DNA from: Deltaproteobacteria bacterium
GTDB taxonomy: Bacteria > Bdellovibrionota > UBA1018 > UBA923
Direction: 5' to 3'
Assembly (NCBI GenBank): GCA_016194725.1
Contig: JACQAW010000101.1
Location: 1-8,713 of the forward strand
Length of the DNA stretch: 8,713 nt
Each line of letters opens with the position of its first letter. The first letter of the stretch is position 1. Below the pieces are notes generated by a model, which was not told the origin of the DNA, ran no database searches, and saw only the letters and a list, made by a program, of their open reading frames with translations. The position numbers were made by a program, and so were the translations under genes. Positions 1-6,098 of the stretch are shown here, piece after piece.

Positions 1-705
1 AGCGCCCATTGCAGTGATGAGCTTGCTGATTTCAGCCAGGCCGCGGGTCAATACCATGGCTAACGCATTTTGCCCGAAACCGAGTTCCTGCAACATTCCA
101 GCAGCAATGGCCAAAATATTTTTCAGGGCACCGGCCCATTCCACTCCAACCAGATCGTGATTGCCGTAGACCCGAAGTTGATCGGATGAAAATGCAGCCA
201 TGGCGGCCTCAATGACTTCGTCGAAACGGCTCGAGACGACCGTTGCGCCTGGCTGGCCCTGGGCAAGTTCAACGGCCAGATTGGGACCCGACAGAGCTCC
301 GACTCGCAGGCAGCTTGTTTCCTCGGTTAGAATGTCGCTCATTCGCTTATGGGTTACCGGTTCGAGGCCCTTGGTGCCGTGTACGAGGAGATGATCGCCC
401 CGGGTGAACGGTGCATAAGATTGGGCGAACTTGCGGAAAGAATGAGATGGAATGACCGGTAAGATGAGGCGGCAGGCGCTAAAAATTTCTTCAAGATCGC
501 TGGTAATCCGAATGGCTGCGGGCAGTTTGACTCCTGCAAGATACCGTTTGTTTTCATGGGTGCTGTTCATTTCGCCTACTCGGGCCGGATCGCGGTCATA
601 GAGGTAGACCGTGGGCACCTGTTTAGCGGCGAGAATGGCAAGAACGGTTCCCCAGTTGCCGGCGCCCAGGATTCCAACTGCGTTCTGGATCTGAGATGCG
701 CTCAT
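1..705 (-). CDS. gpsA: Glycerol-3-phosphate dehydrogenase [NAD(P)+], partial (C-terminus beyond left edge)
   Basis: Cytosolic enzyme that reduces dihydroxyacetone phosphate to sn-glycerol-3-phosphate, the backbone for phospholipids. The minus strand reads open from ATG at 705-703 to the window edge, giving 235 codons; the family is about 330 aa, so roughly 100 C-terminal residues are missing. Seen directly: the N-terminal Rossmann motif GAGNWGT (residues 14-20), the SGPNLAVE motif (139-146) and the signature EWAGALKN (189-196). By homology Lys195 of that signature is the catalytic lysine. The segment GFGQNALAMVLTRGLAE (209-225) matches the conserved helix of the C-terminal domain. The start codon overlaps the stop of the upstream acyltransferase (ATGA), so translation is probably coupled, and the two genes act in consecutive steps. 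Identification is firm; only the C-terminus cannot be assessed. Confidence 0.95.
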   Translation of the reverse strand, partial: MSASQIQNAVGILGAGNWGTVLAILAAKQVPTVYLYDRDPARVGEMNSTHENKRYLAGVKLPAAIRITSDLEEIFSACRLILPVIPSHSFRKFAQSYAPFTRGDHLLVHGTKGLEPVTHKRMSDILTEETSCLRVGALSGPNLAVELAQGQPGATVVSSRFDEVIEAAMAAFSSDQLRVYGNHDLVGVEWAGALKNILAIAAGMLQELGFGQNALAMVLTRGLAEISKLITAMGA

Positions 706-2348
706 TTTACGACGTCCCTCGAGGTCAGGCCATAGCCTTCCATGCGGTTGTGATAGTAGAACAGCAGCTTCATGTCTTCACACGCCAAACTTTCCCGCTC
801 GCTGTCGCGGATGAGCTTGAGAGGGCGTTTGGTATGATATACGCCCATGTTGCGTTCGGCGCTTTCAAGAATGTTTCGCAGTTCTGTTGAGCGCAGGGCC
901 GGCTCGAGATGCAGGTTGCCCCGCTGATGCTCTTCATGAAGATGTTCAAGCAATGGCATCGTGAAGGCTGCAAAATCCTTGTAAGATACCGTGGTCTCGG
1001 CTTCGCTCAGGCGAAAGAGCGGAAAAAGATCGGCGGGCCCGAATTTCTGCCGCAGATACTCAAAGTAGGCATATGCGATAAAATGGCTGGTGAGAGCGAT
1101 GTTTTCCTTTTTGTACCGCTGGACGATTTTTTCGCCGAGCAGGCGCGTGTATTCCTGGTCGCGCTGGGGATTGTGGCAAATTTCGCCGTTGGAGCGCACG
1201 AAGGAGGTGATGTCCAGAGGACGTCCTTGTGCGCCAAGGCTGACGCCTTCCGCATCGACCAGATTACCGAAGGGATCGATGGCCTGGCCGAAGTTGAGAT
1301 AAATCGTGGAGCTGGTTTTCAGGAAGTTGAAAAGAAACTGCGCGACGACTTTGGGTTTGGATGATTCATCGTCTTCGATGATGTAGCGGCTCTTGCCTTG
1401 TTCGGTCAGGAAGTCGTCGATCAGCGTCGCGGCTTCGAGCACGAAATGATACGAGATCACGCACGGTACAATATAGATGTTCGGATCCGCTTTTTGTGAC
1501 AGCAGATTCGCGATGTAAGCATCGATGGCAGTGCTGAGCAAGCCAAGTTTGATACGTTTTTCGAAAGCTCCGTTTCTCGATCGGCCGCCGCCCGGAAAAA
1601 ACAGGCTGTGACAGCCGCGTTCGAGAATTACGGTTGAATAATGTTTCAGCGTTTCTTTGTAGAGTTTATGCTTCTTGCGCCGATCGACCTTATAGGCACC
1701 GAGATTATTCATGAAAAATCCGAAGACCGGATTTGTAAACAGGTTCAGGCCGGCGCCATAACAGAATGGCGGCAGTCCCAGCTCGAAAAGCGCCCATCCC
1801 ACCAAAACCGAATCGAGGTTGCTGAAATGAGTGGGAACCAAAATTACGGTGCCCTTTTTGGCCAGGTTCTGCAGCTGCTTGATTTCACCTTGAAGATGGA
1901 TTTTGCGTCGAAGATCCACGTTCTCGACAAACAGGTTGCGGAAGCTTTTCCAGGAAAACGCCTGCAGCAGCCAGCCCATGCCGCGGGGTACGGCAGCGGT
2001 TGCGATGTTGTAAACGCGGTCATTATAGTGGCCGGCAATTTCATCGGCATGATGACGTACGATTTTTTTCATTAAAAATCGGACTGTTTCCTCGTGCGAT
2101 GGCCCGGCGTTCAGGAGCTGCGAGCCCAGGTCTTTCCAGAAGGCGCCATCGAGCGCGTCACGGATAGGATCGGAGCGACCCTCGAGGCGTTTTCGTTCCC
2201 AGAAAAGGCTGTCGGTAACGATGTCTTCCATCTGCTTGGGCGTGAAGTGAGAGCCTGTCCGGCGGACCACTTCATCGATGACGGCGGCACGGTCGCGGTT
2301 CAGATCGGATAAAGCGTGTACATGCTTGGATGGGTCCGGTTTCGACAT
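702..2348 (-). CDS. plsB: Glycerol-3-phosphate acyltransferase, PlsB/GPAT-like
   Basis: Predicted to transfer an acyl chain to position 1 of sn-glycerol-3-phosphate at the inner membrane face, the first committed step of phospholipid synthesis. All four acyltransferase blocks appear in order in the 548-aa product: block I VPTHFSNLD with the catalytic HX4D pair His174/Asp179; block II NNLGAYKVDRR (214-224); block III FFPGGGRSRNG (250-260), the glycerol-phosphate-binding type found in PlsB; and block IV IYIVPCVISY (291-300). A segment AGLNLF (199-204) and a C-terminal YYHNRM (531-536) also resemble PlsB. E. coli PlsB is about 807 aa, so this is a compact form with about 170 residues before block I. 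The start ATG (2348-2346) has a GGAGG on the minus strand at 2369-2365, 16 nt away, which is longer than ideal. The gene ends in a 4-base overlap with gpsA, its substrate supplier. A lysophosphatidate acyltransferase role is the alternative, but block III favours GPAT. Confidence 0.85.
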   Translation of the reverse strand: MSKPDPSKHVHALSDLNRDRAAVIDEVVRRTGSHFTPKQMEDIVTDSLFWERKRLEGRSDPIRDALDGAFWKDLGSQLLNAGPSHEETVRFLMKKIVRHHADEIAGHYNDRVYNIATAAVPRGMGWLLQAFSWKSFRNLFVENVDLRRKIHLQGEIKQLQNLAKKGTVILVPTHFSNLDSVLVGWALFELGLPPFCYGAGLNLFTNPVFGFFMNNLGAYKVDRRKKHKLYKETLKHYSTVILERGCHSLFFPGGGRSRNGAFEKRIKLGLLSTAIDAYIANLLSQKADPNIYIVPCVISYHFVLEAATLIDDFLTEQGKSRYIIEDDESSKPKVVAQFLFNFLKTSSTIYLNFGQAIDPFGNLVDAEGVSLGAQGRPLDITSFVRSNGEICHNPQRDQEYTRLLGEKIVQRYKKENIALTSHFIAYAYFEYLRQKFGPADLFPLFRLSEAETTVSYKDFAAFTMPLLEHLHEEHQRGNLHLEPALRSTELRNILESAERNMGVYHTKRPLKLIRDSERESLACEDMKLLFYYHNRMEGYGLTSRDVVK

Positions 2349-2372
2349 ATTTAGTTTTCTTGTTCCTCCACT

Positions 2373-2398
2373 CTAGCGCGATCCGCGAGTTTCGCTAG
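2373..2398. repeat. Short inverted repeat upstream of the acyltransferase gene
   Basis: The arms CTAGCG (2373-2378) and CGCTAG (2393-2398) are exact reverse complements separated by 14 nt. The repeat lies in the minus-strand leader of the acyltransferase gene, immediately before its GGAGG. It could be an operator half-site pair or a weak leader hairpin. A 6-bp palindrome can arise by chance, so confidence is low. Confidence 0.25.
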
Positions 2399-2464
2399 GC
2401 AAAATCGGGTATGCCCAGGTGTACCTTTGTGCCTACTTGAGCCATCGATAATGAGCTGGCGGCC

Positions 2465-2493
2465 TTGCCTGGGGTGGGTATCCAAGAAATAAT
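2465..2493 (+). promoter_or_regulatory. Candidate sigma70-type promoter for the repeat-protein gene
   Basis: TTGCCT (2465-2470, 4 of 6 to TTGACA) is followed after exactly 17 nt by AATAAT (2488-2493, 5 of 6 to TATAAT). Transcription would begin near 2500 and give a leader of about 108 nt before the ATG at 2608. This is the best plus-strand match I found in the divergent region 2349-2607. I saw no comparably good minus-strand promoter there. Inference from consensus only. Confidence 0.35.
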
Positions 2494-2560
2494 TGGGTTG
2501 GCGGTTTATGTTCCGTAGTTACAGTGCCGATATTTCTAAGGAAGAGGAATAGGACTGCCA

Positions 2561-2580
2561 CTCGCGTGTTTTAATGCGAG
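2561..2580 (+). promoter_or_regulatory. Hairpin in the leader of the repeat-protein gene
   Basis: CTCGCGT (2561-2567) can pair with ATGCGAG (2574-2580) around a 6-nt loop GTTTTA, giving seven pairs including one G-U. It ends 10 nt before the AAGGAG ribosome binding site (2591-2596). No U run follows, so it is not an intrinsic terminator. A leader stabiliser or a protein-binding hairpin would fit, but no function is shown. Confidence 0.35.
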
Positions 2581-2607
2581 CCAGTTTACGAAGGAGATCC
2601 TGAGCTT

Positions 2608-5172
2608 ATGAAAAAGCTGATCCTATATTACATGATTGCGTCTCTGGCCGTGATGCCCGCGTTTGCGGGGAATCGAACGATTGCCAGCAAGGATGATGAC
2701 GAAAAGAGCGACACCTATACCGCGAAAGCCGACATCGCTGCGCTGAAACGTAAGATCAAATCGGCGAAGAGCGACGGCAAGGATTTGCAAAACGATCAGG
2801 ACGCCAAGAAGAAACTTAAGCGGCAACTTGAAGCGCAGCGCACTCCTAAAGTTGGGCAAGGCGCTTGTGATACTTGCGTGAATATCGCAAACGATTACTG
2901 CAATACGGCCAAGAACAAGACTGATCCGAATAACTGCAAAGACGGCGGTTGTTTTGTGTCGCTGCAGCCCACCGAGGATGTCTGCTATCGAATCTTCAAG
3001 AACAAAGGTTGTTACCGGGACGCAATTACAGGAGCCCTTCGAGGCAAGATCGATGATTGCTGGAAGGTGACGCGCGATCATGATTTGGAGCAGGTAACAG
3101 CGGACCTGGAACGCATCAAAGGCGACATCGACGACAATACCAAAGATGTCGAGAAGATGCAGGATGAGCTGGCGCAAGCCACCGAAGACTGCCCGGACTG
3201 TACGCGTGAAGATCAGCAGAAGAAGATGCTGGCCTATTACCAGAGCATGGGCATTCAGATTCAGCCGCAGGAGCCCAGCACTTTTCAAAAAGTGATGATG
3301 GGAATCGGCGTCGGGGGTTCGTTGCTGCTGGGTGGAATGAACAGCTACCTTGGATATCGGGCTCAATCAGATGCGACAAACGGTTATAACAGCTCATATG
3401 GAACCTATGTCGCGAACGCCACGAAGCTAGGAATTCCGTTCTACCCGCCGAGTCAGTATGGTGGCATGTACGGTTCCAGTTTTGGAATGGGCGGCAGCCC
3501 ATTGCTTTACGGACTCGCTGGCGGTTTGGGCGCCTTGGGTGGCCTGGGCGGCGGCGGTCTTGGCATGAACATGTATCTCGGCGGCGGCGGCGGCGGGATG
3601 GGTTATCCCGGCATGGGAATGGGTATGTACCCCGGCATGGGAATGGGAATGTATCCGGCAGGCTATCCTTACAATCCCTATGGAACCGGTCTTGGAATTT
3701 CGGCGGGAATTGGAATTGGAATGCCGTCGATGTATCCGGGCGTGGGCGGCGCTTATGCGCTGAGCCCGTACGCTGGTTATCCCTATGGAATGCAATCTCC
3801 ATTTCCAGCATTTATTCCAGGTGGTCCAATGGGACCGGGTACGGGAATGGCGATGGGAATGGGCTTTTCTCCGCAGATGTCGATGGGCATGGCGATGGGC
3901 ATTGGATTTTCGCCGCCCATGGCCTACGGCATGTCACCGATGGGAATGGCGCCGATGGGTATGGCGATGGGAGTAGGATTTTCGCCGCCGATGGCTTACG
4001 GCATGGCGCCGATGGGCATGTCGCCTATGGGAATGGCGGTGGGCATAGGATTTTCGCCGCCGATGGCTTACGGCATGTCACCGATGGGAATGGCGCCCAT
4101 GGGTATAGCGATGGGGATTGGATTTTCGCCGCCCATGGCCTACGGCATGTCACCGATGGGAATGGCGCCGATGGGTATGGCGATGGGAGTAGGATTTTCG
4201 CCGCCGATGGCCTATGGCATGGCTCCAATGGGAATGTCGCCAATGGGTATGGCAATGGGCGTGGGATTTTCACCGCCGATGGCTTACGGCATGGCGCCGA
4301 TGGGCATGTCGCCTATGGGTATGGCGATGGGCATAGGATTTTCACCGCCGATGGCCTACGGCATGGCGCCGATGGGCATGTCACCGATGGGAATGGCTGT
4401 GGGTTTTGGGTTTGCGCCGCCGACTGCTTATGGCATGGGCATGAATCCGGCGTTTTCGGGACCACCAGGCTTTGGTTTGGCCGCGGGATTTGGATTCTCA
4501 CCGCCACCCGGCTTCAGCGGACCGATGGCTTACGGCATGGCGCCGATGGGGATGTCACCGATGGGCATGGCCATGGGAATGGGTTACGCGCCACCACCGG
4601 GATACAGCGGTTTTCCGAGTGGGTTTCCAGGCGCTTATCCGCCCACATTTCCGGGACCCGCCATGGGACCTTGGAATGGAATGCCTCAAGGGGGCTGTTT
4701 TCCGGGTATTGCGAACGGCTTTCCGGGCATGCCTACGGGTACCCCGTACGGACCGTTTAATGGTCCTGGCAACATTTACGGCCCGCAGTTTCCGGGTGGA
4801 CCAGGGTTTCAGGGATTTGGCCCCGGTCCGGGAATGTATAGTCCGGCGATGCAGAGCAGCTGGGGCATGAGCAATGGTTACTATCAGGGGCAGATGAACG
4901 GATACCAGATGCAGATGCAGCAGTCGCAATACTACTCGCAGGAAGCCAGCATTATTCAGCAGCAGATGAATACCCTTCAGCAGCGCTATTACCAGGTCAT
5001 GATGGGTCAGAGCGGCTCGGGCTACGGGTATTACGGCTCTGGCGGCTATACGGGCGGTGGTGGCGGATTCGGTTCTCCACCTCCAACAACACCTGGCCCG
5101 CCGGGGGTTGGCGTGCCTCCTGGTTCCGCGGCTCCAATTGGAACCGGCACTGGTTCGCGAACGGGCTTCTAA
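2608..5172 (+). CDS. Exported Gly/Met-rich tandem-repeat protein, function unknown
   Basis: I do not recognise this 854-aa protein. AAGGAG (2591-2596), 11 nt upstream, supports the ATG at 2608. Residues 1-20 form a Sec signal peptide (KK, hydrophobic core, then PAFA before Gly21). Residues about 38-78 are charged and helical. Residues 87-151 hold eight Cys (87, 90, 98, 110, 115, 126, 135, 151). Residues 157-192 are a second coiled-coil-like stretch, followed by CPDC (195-198). A short Gly-rich hydrophobic segment lies at 227-245. From 274 to 778 there is no Asp, Glu, Lys, Arg or His. This part is Gly/Met/Pro/Tyr-rich and contains poly-Gly (325-330), two PGMGMGMY units (334-349), seven 24-residue repeats (428-595) and degenerate flanking copies. 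One more Cys is at 697. The C-terminus is Gln/Tyr-rich, then Gly- and Pro-rich. An extracellular structural, adhesive or metal-binding role is possible but is inference. No export or anchoring gene is adjacent. Confidence 0.85.
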   Translation: MKKLILYYMIASLAVMPAFAGNRTIASKDDDEKSDTYTAKADIAALKRKIKSAKSDGKDLQNDQDAKKKLKRQLEAQRTPKVGQGACDTCVNIANDYCNTAKNKTDPNNCKDGGCFVSLQPTEDVCYRIFKNKGCYRDAITGALRGKIDDCWKVTRDHDLEQVTADLERIKGDIDDNTKDVEKMQDELAQATEDCPDCTREDQQKKMLAYYQSMGIQIQPQEPSTFQKVMMGIGVGGSLLLGGMNSYLGYRAQSDATNGYNSSYGTYVANATKLGIPFYPPSQYGGMYGSSFGMGGSPLLYGLAGGLGALGGLGGGGLGMNMYLGGGGGGMGYPGMGMGMYPGMGMGMYPAGYPYNPYGTGLGISAGIGIGMPSMYPGVGGAYALSPYAGYPYGMQSPFPAFIPGGPMGPGTGMAMGMGFSPQMSMGMAMGIGFSPPMAYGMSPMGMAPMGMAMGVGFSPPMAYGMAPMGMSPMGMAVGIGFSPPMAYGMSPMGMAPMGIAMGIGFSPPMAYGMSPMGMAPMGMAMGVGFSPPMAYGMAPMGMSPMGMAMGVGFSPPMAYGMAPMGMSPMGMAMGIGFSPPMAYGMAPMGMSPMGMAVGFGFAPPTAYGMGMNPAFSGPPGFGLAAGFGFSPPPGFSGPMAYGMAPMGMSPMGMAMGMGYAPPPGYSGFPSGFPGAYPPTFPGPAMGPWNGMPQGGCFPGIANGFPGMPTGTPYGPFNGPGNIYGPQFPGGPGFQGFGPGPGMYSPAMQSSWGMSNGYYQGQMNGYQMQMQQSQYYSQEASIIQQQMNTLQQRYYQVMMGQSGSGYGYYGSGGYTGGGGGFGSPPPTTPGPPGVGVPPGSAAPIGTGTGSRTGF
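3607..3654 (+). repeat. Two-copy 24-bp tandem repeat encoding PGMGMGMY
   Basis: Two consecutive 24-bp units (3607-3630 and 3631-3654) encode PGMGMGMY twice. They differ only by third-position changes, for example GGT/GGA and TAC/TAT. Just upstream, 3580-3597 is a run of six glycine codons (five GGC, then GGG). Both lie in frame within the Gly/Met-rich gene, so slippage would change length without breaking the frame. Confidence 0.85.
3889..4392 (+). repeat. Seven 72-bp in-frame tandem repeats (24 aa each) with degenerate flanks
   Basis: Seven units start at 3889, 3961, 4033, 4105, 4177, 4249 and 4321. The consensus starts MAMG(I/V)GFSPPMAYGM and continues with an (A/S)PMGM(S/A)PMG tail. Each full unit has seven Met in 24 residues. 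Variants are MAVG in unit 3 and an initial Ile (ATA) in unit 4. A truncated 14-codon copy precedes the array (3847-3888). Diverged copies follow at 4393-4476 (28 codons), 4477-4566 (30 codons) and from 4567. Differences between units are mostly synonymous, which implies selection on the protein sequence. A separate finding describes exact DNA identities at multi-unit offsets. Confidence 0.97.
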
Positions 5173-5204
5173 AAAAAGTTGCCACGGTTTGAAATTTGGT
5201 CCAG

Positions 5205-5246
5205 AACGGTCCAGGTATGACGAAAAAAAATCAGACCTGGTCCGTT
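5205..5246 (+). promoter_or_regulatory. Hairpin presenting the epimerase start codon in its loop
   Basis: AACGGTCCAGGT (5205-5216) pairs with ACCTGGTCCGTT (5235-5246) in 11 of 12 positions, with one T-T mismatch. The 18-nt loop (5217-5234) begins exactly with the ATG of the epimerase gene and contains a run of eight A. The only Shine-Dalgarno-like bases, AGG in CCAGGT, are inside the stem. A copy of GGTCCAG at 5198-5204 could compete for pairing with the 3' arm. The structure is read directly from the sequence; a role in controlling initiation is inference. Confidence 0.5.
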
Positions 5247-5645
5247 TATTTTGATCATGCCGCGATTGCCACGCGCGACCCCGCCAAGTTGAGTCGCGTG
5301 CTCGGAATTATCGGACTGACCGATGCCGGAAGTGAACCTGTTCCCTCGCAGGGAGTGGTTGCACACTTTCTAAAACCGCTGGAAAGCAACCCAGCTGTAG
5401 AGATTCTGGAAGTCACCGACGCGCAAGGGGTGGTTGGAAAGTATTTGGAAAAAAAGGGTCCGGGGATTCATCACCTGGCGTTTCGTGTGACAGATATTGA
5501 AGCGCTGATGGCGGAGCTGCGAAAGCAGGGCGTGCGGCTGACCTACGATACGGCGAAGCCCGGTGCTCACGGCACGCGCGTAAACTTCATTCATCCGGAA
5601 TCGACGGGCGGAATCTTAATCGAGATTTCTGAGAAAGCCGCGTAA
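5217..5645 (+). CDS. mce: Methylmalonyl-CoA epimerase (VOC superfamily)
   Basis: Interconverts (2R)- and (2S)-methylmalonyl-CoA in the cytosol, linking propionyl-CoA carboxylation with the B12-dependent mutase. The 142-aa product has the usual family length and two halves of the vicinal-oxygen-chelate fold. Expected metal ligands are visible by family pattern: His14 in FDHAAIA, Glu62 in VEILE, one of His85/His86 in GIHHLAF, and Glu136 in ILIEISE. PSQGV (43-47), KYLEKKGPG (75-83) and FIHPESTGG (124-132) are also typical. I chose the ATG at 5217. An in-frame TTG at 5196 would add seven residues but has no ribosome binding site. The chosen start lies in a hairpin loop and has only a weak AGG upstream. 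It begins 44 nt after the repeat-protein stop and may be co-transcribed with it. Its 3' end overlaps the convergent PilZ gene. No mutase or carboxylase gene is in the window. Confidence 0.92.
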   Translation: MTKKNQTWSVYFDHAAIATRDPAKLSRVLGIIGLTDAGSEPVPSQGVVAHFLKPLESNPAVEILEVTDAQGVVGKYLEKKGPGIHHLAFRVTDIEALMAELRKQGVRLTYDTAKPGAHGTRVNFIHPESTGGILIEISEKAA

Positions 5646-6098
5646 GGTCTTCATCTGCGTGGCCGACATGCTCATGAACTCGTAGCCGGCGCCATAGGTG
5701 CCGGATGCGATGCGGTCGTGAACTGGCTTTGCCATCACTTCAAGTGAGCCCTGGCTGCCGAGATGCAGAGTGAGCTGTGAAGCAGCGGAAGTGGTTTTCA
5801 GACGAGACTTCAAAAAGATGCCGCCTTCGCTGATGTCGCTGGCGTTGGCCGTAAACTGGTAATCGCCGCTGAGCTCAGTGACCCACAGGTTTGAAGCGGG
5901 GTAGCGGCGAAACTTGCGGCGGTTCGAAACCTTACCAGCCGTCGATTTCTTAGTCATCGCCTTCTTGGACGCGGGCTTCTTGGGCTTGGCTTTTTTCTTG
6001 GGAGCCGCGGTTTTCTTCGCGCTCATCTTGACGGACTTTTTCATAGCGCGTCCGGTTGCTTTCTTCGCTGGTGCTTTTGCCTTCATCTTCTTTGCCAT
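5616..6098 (-). CDS. PilZ-domain protein with Lys/Ala-rich histone-H1-like N-terminal tail
   Basis: The 160-aa product has two parts. Residues 1-58 are almost entirely Lys, Ala, Pro, Ser and Thr, in AKKxxAKK-like runs resembling histone H1 tails and bacterial H1-like proteins; such tails typically bind DNA or RNA. Residues 59-160 form a PilZ domain with both c-di-GMP-binding signatures: the arginine motif RRKFRR (60-65) and DISEGG (88-93, D/NxSxxG), followed by IFLKS and a C-terminal GAGYEF strand (136-141). It is therefore a likely soluble c-di-GMP receptor that may act at nucleic acid. I chose the ATG at 6098-6096 because AGAGGA lies just upstream. A GTG at 6128 would add ten residues (MSQKFVYRGL) that look like leader sequence. 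The stop (5618-5616) lies inside the convergent epimerase gene, a 30-bp tail-to-tail overlap. The DNA-binding role is inference. Confidence 0.88.
   Translation of the reverse strand: MAKKMKAKAPAKKATGRAMKKSVKMSAKKTAAPKKKAKPKKPASKKAMTKKSTAGKVSNRRKFRRYPASNLWVTELSGDYQFTANASDISEGGIFLKSRLKTTSAASQLTLHLGSQGSLEVMAKPVHDRIASGTYGAGYEFMSMSATQMKTLRGFLRNLD

Noticed and set aside
909..2075. Plus-strand open frames of 151 and 144 codons inside the acyltransferase gene
   Set aside because: They are antisense to a gene with all four acyltransferase motifs, and show no motif or start signal of their own.
2623..3366. 247-codon minus-strand open frame antisense to the head of the repeat protein
   Set aside because: It has no plausible ribosome binding site and no recognisable domain. 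The plus frame has a signal peptide, a good Shine-Dalgarno sequence and organised domains; the antisense frame is a by-product of its codon use.
3116..3811. 231-codon minus-strand open frame opposite the Gly-rich region
   Set aside because: Its composition (Arg, Pro, His, Ser runs) is what antisense reading of GGN/ATG-rich repeats produces, and there is no initiation signal.
3889..4392. Regular repeats as a CRISPR array
   Set aside because: The units are contiguous 72-bp in-frame coding repeats without unique spacers, and their differences are mostly synonymous.
4472..4870. 132-codon plus-strand open frame in another frame of the repeat gene
   Set aside because: Trp/Arg-rich frame-shifted reading of the repeats with no ribosome binding site; lies wholly inside the 854-aa gene.
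5196..5216. Upstream TTG start adding seven residues to the epimerase
   Set aside because: No Shine-Dalgarno sequence precedes it, and the family's N-terminus fits the ATG at 5217.
5172..5216. Intrinsic terminator after the repeat-protein gene
   Set aside because: The A run follows the stop without a preceding GC stem, and the nearby hairpin (5205-5246) has no U tract after it.
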